Below, in pieces: positions 6,883-13,349 of a DNA stretch of 13,349 nucleotides. Position 1 is the first letter of the stretch, and each line of letters opens with the position of its first letter. The notes under the pieces are model-generated. The model saw only the letters and a program-made list of their open reading frames with translations. It ran no database searches and was not told where the DNA came from. The position numbers were made by a program, and so were the translations under genes. This DNA is from Actinomycetota bacterium (lineage in GTDB: Bacteria; Actinomycetota; Thermoleophilia; Gaiellales; Gaiellaceae), in contig JACCYG010000146.1 of NCBI GenBank assembly GCA_013696595.1, forward strand, positions 1-13,349, read 5' to 3'.

Positions 6883-7719
6883 TCAGGCGAAAAGGGCCAA
6901 GAGTCGGCCGAGGTAGGGACGGAGGTCCGACCGACGGACGATCGCATCCACGTGTCCGAAGCGGCTGTTCGACTCGGCCAGACCGAAATCGTCGGGGAGC
7001 TTCTCGCGTGTCGTCTGCTGGACGACGCGCGGGCCGGTAAAGGCGAGGAGGGCGCCCGGCTCCGCGACGATCACGTCCGCGAGGCTCGCAAAGCTCGCGA
7101 GGACGCCGGCGGTCGTCGGATGGGCCATGACCGTGAGTAACGGCGTGCGCGCCTCGCGCAGGGCGTCGACCGCGGACACGGTTTTCGGAAGCTGCATGAG
7201 CGAGAGAATCCCTTCCTGCATGCGCGCGCCTCCGGACGCGGTCACGCAGACGAGCGGGGCTCCGCGGTCGGCTGCGCGCTCGCAGGCGCGCGCGAACTTC
7301 TCTCCGACCGTGCTTCCCATCGACCCGCCCATGAACGCGAACTCCATGACCGCGAGCTCGCAGGGCCTCCGCTCGATCGCCGCCGCGCCCGCGACGATTG
7401 CGTCTCCGAGCCCGGTCGCCATCTCGGCTTCGGCCAGGCGGTCGGTGTAGGCCTTGAGGTCGAAGAAGCCGAGCGGATCGGCCGAGCGCAGGTCCGCGTC
7501 CTGCTCGAAGAACGTACCGCCGTCGGCGAGTTGCGCGATGCGCCCGCGCGCCCGCACCGGGAAGTGGTAGCCGCACTGCGCGCAGACGCGAAGGTTCGCG
7601 TCGAGCTCGTCGTCTCGGTAGTGCGAGCGGCAGCGCGGACAGGTATTCGGGCCATGGGCGGCCTCGCCTGGCCGGTCGTCGCGGCGGTTTTCGATCGAAA
7701 CGTCGATCCGGCTGGCCAT
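6883..7719 (-). CDS. accD: Acetyl-CoA carboxylase carboxyltransferase subunit beta
   Basis: The 278-residue product is the beta partner of AccA. It begins with the characteristic four-cysteine zinc ribbon (C27, C30, C46, C49; CPRC and CAQC pairs), followed by a crotonase-type carboxyltransferase domain with FMGGSMGSTVGEKF, TASGGARMQEG, the segment HPTTAGVLASFA and the conserved AFTGPRVVQQT. Length is slightly below the E. coli protein (304). The ATG at 7719 is preceded by TAGGAT and AGG sequences that could be a -10 box or a ribosome site (see the regulatory entry). It lies downstream of the arginase-family gene after a 68-nt gap, the largest spacing inside the fab/acc run, and is followed by accA after 15 nt. 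Confidence 0.97.
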   Translation of the reverse strand: MASRIDVSIENRRDDRPGEAAHGPNTCPRCRSHYRDDELDANLRVCAQCGYHFPVRARGRIAQLADGGTFFEQDADLRSADPLGFFDLKAYTDRLAEAEMATGLGDAIVAGAAAIERRPCELAVMEFAFMGGSMGSTVGEKFARACERAADRGAPLVCVTASGGARMQEGILSLMQLPKTVSAVDALREARTPLLTVMAHPTTAGVLASFASLADVIVAEPGALLAFTGPRVVQQTTREKLPDDFGLAESNSRFGHVDAIVRRSDLRPYLGRLLALFA

Positions 7720-7787
7720 CGTGGCCTATCCTAGTTCGAACCCGTCGCGGTCCTGGGCTCCCCTGCCTCGCGGGTGACTCACCCCCG
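7720..7787 (-). promoter_or_regulatory. Candidate accD promoter and palindrome
   Basis: This gap follows the arginase-family stop codon. It holds a perfect odd palindrome GGGTGAGTCACCC (minus-strand reading, 7772-7784), which could be an operator, or a short hairpin just after the stop. Nearer the gene is TAGGAT (7728-7733), separated by 8 nt from the accD ATG. If it is a -10 hexamer, the accD transcript would be almost leaderless; alternatively AGGATAGG acts as a Shine-Dalgarno sequence. No good -35 hexamer is seen. All functions here are inferred. Confidence 0.35.
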
Positions 7788-8567
7788 CTAGAGGCCGAGG
7801 GCCTGAGTGAAACGGACGAGCGCCGAGGCATTCCGCGGCGCTGCGGTGAGGCCTGTGAACCCCGCTCCGGCGACCGGCGCGCGCTCCACGAGGTCGACAA
7901 GCGCCGTTGCCGTCTCCTCAGTCGTGAGGCCGCCAGGGGCAGGCATGAACGGCACCACCTCGCCCTTCGGATCGAGCACGTCGACGTCGAGCGCGACGTA
8001 GACCGCGCCCGCACCGTCGACGGCCGCCTGCACACCCTCGCGGCCAACGTGAAGCCCGCTCGCCGCGATGAACTCCTCTTCGGGCGGGTCGAGGTCCCGC
8101 GCGCCCACGAGTGCGACGTCCTCTGCCCTCACCGTCTCCGAGTCGATCAGCATGCGCAAGGGCATTCCCCACTCGTTCCCGCTCGGCGACGTGGCCGAGG
8201 TGTTCAGGTCGCCGTGTGCATCGAACCACACGACCGCCAGGCGGTCGTAGCGCGCTGCTAGGCCCTCGACGGCGCCGACGTGCGCGCAGCAGCACCCGCC
8301 AAGGACGAGCGGACGCTCCGGCAAGCCTGCGGCGAGAGCGAGATTCTGCTCGCTGAGCGTGTCCTCCTCCACCACGGCGACCTCCGGAATCGGAAGCCGG
8401 AGAAAGGCCGCCTCGACCATGGGCTCCCCGCCGTTACCCCACGCCCGGGGAACGCGAACGAGCCCTGAACCGTACGTGCGACCACACGCGTGGCACTCAT
8501 ACCCTTCGCCGAGGGCGACGGCCGTGAGTGTCCGGCAGTCGGGACAGCGGGCGCGAAGCCGCGACAC
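7788..8567 (-). CDS. Arginase/agmatinase-family (ureohydrolase) protein with N-terminal zinc ribbon
   Basis: The 259-residue product combines a short N-terminal four-cysteine ribbon (C8, C11, C25, C28; CPDC and CHAC) with a ureohydrolase domain (about 50-255). Metal-binding landmarks of the arginase fold are present: the DAHGD motif (D116, H118, D120) and ALDVDVLDP (D194, D196), plus GGLTTEE (212-218), whose E218 aligns with the guanidinium-binding Glu of arginase. The usual GGDHS motif is replaced by GGCCCAHVG (90-98), keeping one His (H96). Family enzymes hydrolyse guanidino or formimino groups using two Mn ions, but this variant's substrate cannot be read. The GTG start at 8567 lies 13 nt after the HAD gene; a TACATT sequence just upstream could be a -10 box. 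The gene sits between fabF-HAD and accD, an unexpected neighbourhood for an arginase-like enzyme. Confidence 0.8.
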   Translation of the reverse strand: MSRLRARCPDCRTLTAVALGEGYECHACGRTYGSGLVRVPRAWGNGGEPMVEAAFLRLPIPEVAVVEEDTLSEQNLALAAGLPERPLVLGGCCCAHVGAVEGLAARYDRLAVVWFDAHGDLNTSATSPSGNEWGMPLRMLIDSETVRAEDVALVGARDLDPPEEEFIAASGLHVGREGVQAAVDGAGAVYVALDVDVLDPKGEVVPFMPAPGGLTTEETATALVDLVERAPVAGAGFTGLTAAPRNASALVRFTQALGL

Positions 8568-8580
8568 GCCGAGAATGTAG

Positions 8581-9234
8581 CTACGCGATCGAGTCGAGCG
8601 TCTCCGTGAGCCCGTTCAGGTCCCGGAGCTCGGCCGCACGTGGAAGATCGCTCTGCTCGTCAAGCCGGTTGACCCAGACGGAAGGGATCCCTAGCTCGGC
8701 GGCCGGGGCGATGTCGTGGAAGAGGCTCGCCGCGACGTGGATCTGTTCAACGTCCTCCCCGGCTCGCTCGCGGAACCGGCGCCAGTGGCCATGCGCGGGC
8801 TTGTACGACCCCGCGTCCGCAGCTGTAACGGCGGCGTCGACGGGTACACCGATCCGTTCGAGCGACGCCGCGAGCAGATCTCGGTCCGTGTTCGAAAGGA
8901 TTCCGAGGCGCCAACCGCGTTCGCGGAGTCTCGTCAGCTCTCCCGGCACCTCCGGAAAGACCGGCCACTTAGGGAGCGAGCCCGCGAGCACGGTTTCGTC
9001 CTCGCGGGACAGCTTGAGACCCTCGCTCTCGGCGAGCAGCCGGAGGGACTGCGCAAGGACGACCCGATACGGCAGGGAGCCATCGAGCTGAACCCGCGGC
9101 TCGACCTCGTGGTAGCGCTCGAGGAGCGCATCGACGTCGGCGTCGGGCCAGAGGCGCGCGAGCTCGGAGCGAATCCCGCCGTTCCAGTCGATGAGCGTGC
9201 CGAAGCAGTCGAGCGTGGCCCACCGCTCGCTCAC
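8581..9234 (-). CDS. HAD-superfamily hydrolase, 2-haloacid dehalogenase-like
   Basis: The 217-residue product has the four HAD motifs: motif I LDCFGTLIDW with nucleophile D9; motif II LSNTD (S114, N115); motif III YKPAHGHW with K145; and motif IV around HDIAPAAELGI with D174. A helical cap lies at about 15-90. Motif I is D-x-F-G-T-L rather than D-x-D-G-T, so the general-acid Asp used by HAD phosphatases is missing (F11). That pattern is typical of type II 2-haloacid dehalogenase-like members. The true substrate is unknown. It starts at a GTG 17 nt after fabF, is followed by the arginase-family gene after 13 nt, and so is probably part of the same transcript. Confidence 0.87.
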   Translation of the reverse strand: MSERWATLDCFGTLIDWNGGIRSELARLWPDADVDALLERYHEVEPRVQLDGSLPYRVVLAQSLRLLAESEGLKLSREDETVLAGSLPKWPVFPEVPGELTRLRERGWRLGILSNTDRDLLAASLERIGVPVDAAVTAADAGSYKPAHGHWRRFRERAGEDVEQIHVAASLFHDIAPAAELGIPSVWVNRLDEQSDLPRAAELRDLNGLTETLDSIA

Positions 9235-9251
9235 CGCACGGCCGCCGAGCC

Positions 9252-10505
9252 TTAGCCCTCGAACTTCTTGATGACAAGGCAGGCGTTGTGCCCGCCGAAG
9301 CCGAAGTTGTTCGAGAGGACGATGTCCGCCTTCGCCTCGCGCGCGTCGTTCGGGATGTAGTCGAGGTCACACTCGGGGTCGGGGCTCTCGTAGTTGATCG
9401 TCGGCGGAAGCAGGTCGCGCTGCGCTGCAAAGACGCACGTGATCGCCTCGACCGCTCCGGACGCACCGAGGCAGTGGCCGATCGCACCCTTCGTCGAGGA
9501 GACCGGGGTCTTCCGCGCCTTCTCCTCACCGAGTGCGAGCTTGATGACGCGCGTCTCGCTCGCGTCGCCGAGCGGCGTCGAGGTTCCGTGCGCGTTGATG
9601 TAGTCGACCTCATCCGAGGAAACGCCCGCGTCCTCGAGCGCCATCGCCATGGCTCGGGCCGGATGGCGGCCGGTCGGATCCGGCTCCGTGACGTGCTGCG
9701 CGTCGGAGGAGAGGCCGTAGCCGACAATCTCCGCGTAGACCTTTGCGTCGCGCGCCTTTGCGTGCTCGAGCTCTTCGACGACGAGGATCGCGGCCGCCTC
9801 GCCCATCACGAACCCGTCACGCCCCGCGTCGAAGGGACGGCTGGCCGCCTCGGGCTCGTCGTTTCGACGTGACAGCGCTCGCATCGCTCCGAAGCCGCTG
9901 ATCCCAACCGGGTTGATCCCAGCCTCGGTCCCTCCTGCGAGGAAGAGATCGGCGCGGCCGAGGCGGATCGAGTCGATCGCGTCGCCGATCGCCATGTTCG
10001 ACGCCGCGCACGCGGTGCACTGAGACGAGAGCGGGCCTCGTGTGCCGAGCTCCATCGAGACCCAGGCCGCCCCCATGTTGGGGATGATCGCGGGGATGGA
10101 CTGCGGGTTGACCCGGTCGGGGCCGCGTTGGAGCAGCGTCGTGACGCAGTCCTGGAAGCTCTGCAGCCCGCCGATCCCGGTCGCGACAGAAACACCGATC
10201 CGCTCGTTCTCGCGCTCGATGTCGATGCCTGAGTCCTCCTCGGCCATCCGCGCCGCGGCGACGACCATCTGGGAGAACCGGTCCATCTTTCGTGCCTTGC
10301 GCCGGTCGAGCCACTTCGTCGGGTCGAAGTCCTTGAGCTCGCACGCGAACCGAACCGGGTAGTCGGAGGAGTCGAAGAGGGTGATCGGCCCGGCGCCGCT
10401 CCTTCCGGCGACGAGGTTCTCCCAGTACGTCTCGGCATCGTTGCCGAGCGGCGTCACCGCGCCAACCCCCGTCACGACCACGCGCTGTTTTCCGTTCACG
10501 CTCAC
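9252..10505 (-). CDS. fabF: Beta-ketoacyl-ACP synthase II
   Basis: The 417-residue product is the elongating condensing enzyme of type II fatty-acid synthesis, joining malonyl-ACP to a growing acyl-ACP. It carries the complete KAS II active site: nucleophile C166 in CTACAASN, H306 in NAHGTSTPLGD, K339 in STKGAIGH with H344, and the C-terminal FGFGGHN (401-407) with H406 and the gate Phe. Length is normal. The start is a GTG at 10505, 3 nt after the fabG stop; a second in-frame GTG at 10499 is possible. The 3-nt spacing leaves no room for an acpP gene, which in many bacteria sits between fabG and fabF. Confidence 0.97.
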   Translation of the reverse strand: MSVNGKQRVVVTGVGAVTPLGNDAETYWENLVAGRSGAGPITLFDSSDYPVRFACELKDFDPTKWLDRRKARKMDRFSQMVVAAARMAEEDSGIDIERENERIGVSVATGIGGLQSFQDCVTTLLQRGPDRVNPQSIPAIIPNMGAAWVSMELGTRGPLSSQCTACAASNMAIGDAIDSIRLGRADLFLAGGTEAGINPVGISGFGAMRALSRRNDEPEAASRPFDAGRDGFVMGEAAAILVVEELEHAKARDAKVYAEIVGYGLSSDAQHVTEPDPTGRHPARAMAMALEDAGVSSDEVDYINAHGTSTPLGDASETRVIKLALGEEKARKTPVSSTKGAIGHCLGASGAVEAITCVFAAQRDLLPPTINYESPDPECDLDYIPNDAREAKADIVLSNNFGFGGHNACLVIKKFEG

Positions 10506-10508
10506 CGC

Positions 10509-11210
10509 CTACATTCCCAGGCCGCCGTCGACGAGCAGAACCTCGCCCGTCACGAACGCGGCCTCATCCGAGCAGAGAAAACGAACGGCGCCGGCAACAT
10601 CTTCCGGAGTGCCGAGACGCTGGAGCGGCGTGTTCGTCCGGATGAGCTCACGGATCTCCTCGGAGAGGACGCCCGTGAGCTCCGTGTCGATGTAGCCGGG
10701 CGCCACGGCGTTCACCCGGACCCCGCGGTTTCCGAGCTCCTTCGCAAGCGCCTTCGTAAAACCCACGATCCCGCCCTTCGACGCTGCGTAGTTCGTCTGC
10801 CCCGCGTTTCCGTGGAGGCCGACGTAGCTCGTCAGGTTCACGATCGCTCCGGAGCGGCGCCGAAGCATCTTGCGCGCAACCGCGCGGCACGTGTGGAACA
10901 TGCCGTTCAGGTTCGTCCCGAGCACCTCGGCCCAGTCCTCGTCGCTCATGCGGGCGATCAGCGTGTCGCGAGTGACGCCGGCGTTGTTGACGAGGATGTC
11001 GAGGTCCCCGAGCTCCGACTCGACGCGCTCGATCACCTGCTGCGCCTCCGCCGCGTCGCCCACGTTCCCGGAAACTGAGATCCCGCCGATCTCGCCCGCA
11101 ACCTCGTCGGCGGCGGCCTCGTTCGACCGGTAGTTCACGGCCACGCGTGCGCCCGCGCGCGCGAGCTCGCGCGAGATCGCCGCACCGATTCCGCGCGACC
11201 CGCCGGTCAC
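10509..11210 (-). CDS. fabG: 3-oxoacyl-ACP reductase, N-terminus apparently incomplete as read
   Basis: The product reduces beta-ketoacyl-ACP with NADPH and belongs to the short-chain dehydrogenase family. Present from the GTG at 11210: the cofactor loop TGGSRGIG (2-9), NNAG (75-78), catalytic S128, Y141 and K145 (YAASK), and the C-terminal VTGEVLLVDGG. By comparison with E. coli FabG, this GTG start would omit about nine residues, including the first beta strand. In-frame DNA upstream to 11231 encodes LAGRVALV, the expected strand, but contains no ATG, GTG or TTG; only CTG codons at 11231 and 11252 are available. An ATG at 11245 overlapping the fabD stop (TGATG) is in the wrong frame by one base. 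The true start may be CTG 11231, or a base may be missing between 11211 and 11243. Confidence 0.93.
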   Translation of the reverse strand: MTGGSRGIGAAISRELARAGARVAVNYRSNEAAADEVAGEIGGISVSGNVGDAAEAQQVIERVESELGDLDILVNNAGVTRDTLIARMSDEDWAEVLGTNLNGMFHTCRAVARKMLRRRSGAIVNLTSYVGLHGNAGQTNYAASKGGIVGFTKALAKELGNRGVRVNAVAPGYIDTELTGVLSEEIRELIRTNTPLQRLGTPEDVAGAVRFLCSDEAAFVTGEVLLVDGGLGM

Positions 11211-11244
11211 GAGCGCGACTCGGCCGGCCAGGGAGCAGAACTCA

Positions 11245-12168
11245 TCAGGCAGCGGAAAGTGTCTCCTCGAGCTTCACGAGGCCTTCTGGATCGCCGACCG
11301 ACACGGTGCGCAGCGAACGGTCGCAGCGGCGAAGGAGACCGCTCAGAACCTGGCCGGGACCGATCTCGACGAATGTGCCCACACCCTCGGCGACGAGCTC
11401 GCGCACGGCGTGGGTGAAGCGCACGGGCCCGGTGAGCTGGTCGAGCAGGATGGCCGCGATCCGCTCGGCCGGCTCGAGCTTCGCGGTCACGGTGGACATG
11501 AACGGCGGCGACGGGTCCTTCCAGCCGACGGCCTCGACCGCCGGGCGAAGGCGCTCCACCGCGCCCGCAACGAGCGGGCTGTGGAACGCGCCGCTGATGC
11601 GCAGCTTCACCGTCCGCCGCGCACCGCGGTCCGCGGCCTTCTCGAGCACGCGATCGACGGCAGTCGTCTCACCCGAGACGACTAGCTGCCCGGGGCAGTT
11701 GTAGTTCGCAGGCCACACGTTTCCGACGTCGGCGCAGAGCTCTTCGACGACCGCGTCCTCCAGGCCGAGCACTGCCGCCATCGCACCGGGGTGGTTCCTG
11801 GCCGCTTCCGCGGTCGCCGCTCCCCGCGCGTGCACGAGCGCGACGGCGTCGCGGTCGGTCATCGCCCCGGAAGCGGCGAGCGCCGAGTACTCGCCGACGG
11901 AATGACCGATGACGTAGTCGGGCCGGACCCCGCGCGTCTCGACCGCGCGCAGGCACGCGAGCGAGGTGGCGACGAGCGCCGGCTGCTGGAGCTCGGTCTT
12001 CGTGAGCTCCTCGATCGGGCCCTCGAAGCAGAGGCGGGCGACGTCGAATCCGACCGCCTCCGCCGCTTCGTCGTAGACGGCCCGGGCCTCGGGAAAGCGC
12101 TCGGCGAACGCAAGCCCCATCCCGACGTCCTGTGACCCTTGCCCCGGGAAGCAGAACGCGAGCTTCAT
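11245..12168 (-). CDS. fabD: Malonyl-CoA:ACP transacylase
   Basis: The 307-residue product transfers malonate from malonyl-CoA to acyl carrier protein. It has the typical opening FCFPGQGSQ, the nucleophile elbow GHSVGEYSAL with S90, R115, the catalytic GAFHSPLV with H196, and Q244 in LDQLTGPVRF. Length matches the family (about 305-310). The ATG at 12168 overlaps the fabH stop by four bases (ATGA), a strong coupling signal. The frame stays open further upstream to 12912, but that extension lies over fabH in another frame and does not look like FabD, so it is not part of the protein. Its stop overlaps an ATG (TGATG) in the region where fabG should begin. Confidence 0.97.
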   Translation of the reverse strand: MKLAFCFPGQGSQDVGMGLAFAERFPEARAVYDEAAEAVGFDVARLCFEGPIEELTKTELQQPALVATSLACLRAVETRGVRPDYVIGHSVGEYSALAASGAMTDRDAVALVHARGAATAEAARNHPGAMAAVLGLEDAVVEELCADVGNVWPANYNCPGQLVVSGETTAVDRVLEKAADRGARRTVKLRISGAFHSPLVAGAVERLRPAVEAVGWKDPSPPFMSTVTAKLEPAERIAAILLDQLTGPVRFTHAVRELVAEGVGTFVEIGPGQVLSGLLRRCDRSLRTVSVGDPEGLVKLEETLSAA

Positions 12169-13178
12169 CGGCCGTCGCTCCACGTCATGAGCGCCGAGCC
12201 CCAGGTGAGGCCGGCCCCGACTGCGGAGAGGAGGACGTTCGACCCGGGCTTCAGGAGACCCTGCTCGTCCGCCTCGACGAGGCAGAGCGGCACGGACGCC
12301 GAGGACGTGTTCCCGTAGCGGTCGAGATTGATGAAGACCTTCTCCTGCGGAAGCCCGAGGATCCGTGCGGCGTGGTCGATGATGCGCCTGTTCGCCTGGT
12401 GGGGGATGTAGAGATCGAGGTCGTCGACTGCCATGGCCGCGTGCTCGAGCGTCTTCTGGGCCGACGCGACCATGGCGCGCGTCGCGAAGCGGTAGATCTC
12501 CGGGCCGTTCATGTGGATGAAGTGGAGGTCCTGGTCCACCGTCTCGCGTGCAGCGGGCGCACGAGAGCCACCCGCCGGGACCATGAGGTCCTTGCCGCCG
12601 GACCCGTCTGCGCCGAGCTCGAACGCAATAAAACCTCCGGTCGAAACGGGCTCGATGACCGCGGCGCCCGCCCCGTCGCCGAAGAGGACGCACGTGGCTC
12701 GGTCCTCCCAGTTCGTGATCTTCGAGAGCGCTTCCGAGCCCACCACGAGCGCTCGCGTCGCCAGCCCGCTTGCGACGGCGCCGTAGGCCTGGACCAGTGC
12801 GTAGAGGAAGCCCGTGCAGCCTGCGAGGATGTCGTAGGCCGCCGCGTTTGTCGCACCCAGCTTGTGGGCGAGGAGCGTCCCAGTCGTCGGGAACATCATG
12901 TCCGGGGTACACGTGCCGACGACGAGGTAGTCGATCTCCTCCGCCCGAACACCTGCGCGCTCGAGCGCCTGCCTGCAGGCGGGCAGCGCCAGGTCGCTCG
13001 CCGCCTGGTCAGGCGCGGCGATGTGCCGTTCCCTGATCCCCGTCCGCTCGGTGATCCACTCGTCCGAGGTGTCGACCATCCGTGAGAGGTCCTCGTTCGT
13101 CAGAACCTTCTCGGGCACGTAGGCGCCGATCCCGGTGATGCCGACCTTGCGGCCGTTCGCTGAGATGTCCGCGATCAT
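12165..13178 (-). CDS. fabH: Beta-ketoacyl-ACP synthase III
   Basis: The 337-residue product starts fatty-acid chains by condensing an acyl-CoA with malonyl-ACP. The KAS III triad is complete: C121 in ILAGCTGFLYAL, H260 in IPHQANRRI and N290 in RYGNTSSASVP. The signature TSDEWITERTGIRERH (37-52) and the C-terminal GAGLTWGSALM are also present. Length is normal. The ATG at 13178 overlaps the fabZ stop (ATGA, 13175-13178), with a GGCGG stretch just upstream as a plausible ribosome site; fabD follows with another 4-nt overlap. Whether it prefers acetyl-CoA or branched starters cannot be decided by eye. Confidence 0.97.
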   Translation of the reverse strand: MIADISANGRKVGITGIGAYVPEKVLTNEDLSRMVDTSDEWITERTGIRERHIAAPDQAASDLALPACRQALERAGVRAEEIDYLVVGTCTPDMMFPTTGTLLAHKLGATNAAAYDILAGCTGFLYALVQAYGAVASGLATRALVVGSEALSKITNWEDRATCVLFGDGAGAAVIEPVSTGGFIAFELGADGSGGKDLMVPAGGSRAPAARETVDQDLHFIHMNGPEIYRFATRAMVASAQKTLEHAAMAVDDLDLYIPHQANRRIIDHAARILGLPQEKVFINLDRYGNTSSASVPLCLVEADEQGLLKPGSNVLLSAVGAGLTWGSALMTWSDGR

Positions 13179-13349
13179 CCGCCGTTCTCGGTGACGGCGA
13201 AGGTGAGCGTCCCGCGAACGGCGAGCTCGCCGTCGACGGTCGCGCGTACTTTCCCGCGACCGATGGGCCCCCGCACGCGCTCGACTTCGCACGTCAGCTC
13301 GAGCTCATCGCCGGGGCCAACGATCCGCTTGAAGCGAACATCCTCGATC
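13175..13349 (-). CDS. fabZ: 3-hydroxyacyl-ACP dehydratase, C-terminal part (cut by window edge)
   Basis: The frame enters from the right edge; 57 residues and the stop are visible. The segment has the hot-dog fold C-terminal pattern of FabZ: VRFKRIVGPGDELEL near its start, then the VERVRGPIGRGKVRATVDGE strand region and a final hydrophobic strand LTFAV. FabZ removes water from beta-hydroxyacyl-ACP in the elongation cycle. The catalytic His and Glu lie in the missing part, so activity cannot be judged. It ends in an ATGA overlap with fabH, placing it in the same operon. A MaoC-like hot-dog protein is the main alternative, but the PGD motif and the context favour FabZ. Confidence 0.8.
   Translation of the reverse strand, partial: IEDVRFKRIVGPGDELELTCEVERVRGPIGRGKVRATVDGELAVRGTLTFAVTENGG

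Noticed and set aside
7730..7743. tRNA T-loop-like GGTTCGAA before accD
   Set aside because: No acceptor stem, anticodon arm or CCA-adjacent pairing can be built around it; TTCGAA is simply a short palindrome.
12169..12912. N-terminal extension of fabD giving a 555-residue frame
   Set aside because: The extension lies over fabH in another frame and shows no fold motifs. FabD clearly begins at the ATG at 12168 with an ATGA overlap.
12132..13085. 317-codon plus-strand frame opposite fabD/fabH
   Set aside because: Composition shadow of fabH; no recognisable domain and no start context.

Overview
This is a GC-rich, densely packed bacterial chromosome segment. It has many GTG starts and several 4-nt gene overlaps. 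The style and gene content suggest a high-GC Gram-positive, possibly a deep-branching soil actinobacterium of the Thermoleophilia/Gaiellales kind. That placement is an impression from protein wording and codon use only. Separate accA and accD genes and a FabZ-type dehydratase argue against a mycobacterial or Streptomyces-like host. No phage, insertion sequence, CRISPR array, rRNA or tRNA is visible.

Layout. (1) 1-323, minus strand: the 5' end of an ABC transporter ATPase, cut by the window edge. A 94-bp divergent intergenic region follows. (2) 418-2488, plus strand: a type II NADH dehydrogenase-like flavoprotein and an overlapping GNAT acetyltransferase. (3) 2430-5635, minus strand: a NIF3-family metalloprotein gene coupled by a 4-nt GTGA overlap to an upstream ligD, which encodes a PE-LIG-POL end-joining ligase. 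The NIF3 gene converges with and overlaps the GNAT gene by 59 bp. (4) 5636-5904: an intergenic stretch, less GC-rich than its surroundings, with several inverted repeats and tandem TGTG-containing 9-mers. (5) 5905-13349, minus strand: a fatty-acid synthesis run read as fabZ (partial), fabH, fabD, fabG, fabF, a HAD hydrolase, an arginase-family protein with a zinc ribbon, accD and accA.

How the genes work together. AccA and AccD form the carboxyltransferase that makes malonyl-CoA. FabD loads malonate onto acyl carrier protein, FabH starts chains, FabF elongates, FabG reduces and FabZ dehydrates. No acpP, accB, accC or enoyl-ACP reductase gene is in the window. The HAD and arginase-family genes sit inside this run with 13-17-nt gaps, so they are probably co-transcribed, but no fatty-acid role can be read from their sequences. 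A 68-nt gap before accD holds a perfect 13-bp palindrome and a TAGGAT box just upstream of the ATG, so accDA may also have its own promoter. LigD would act in DNA double-strand-break repair. Its usual partner Ku is not in the window.

Most noteworthy points: an apparently disrupted fabG start, with the beta1 strand encoded in frame but no ATG, GTG or TTG before it; the zinc-ribbon arginase-family protein with an unusual GGCCCAH motif embedded in the fab/acc run; and the tight ligD-NIF3 coupling. I found no clear evidence of a wholly new multi-gene system.
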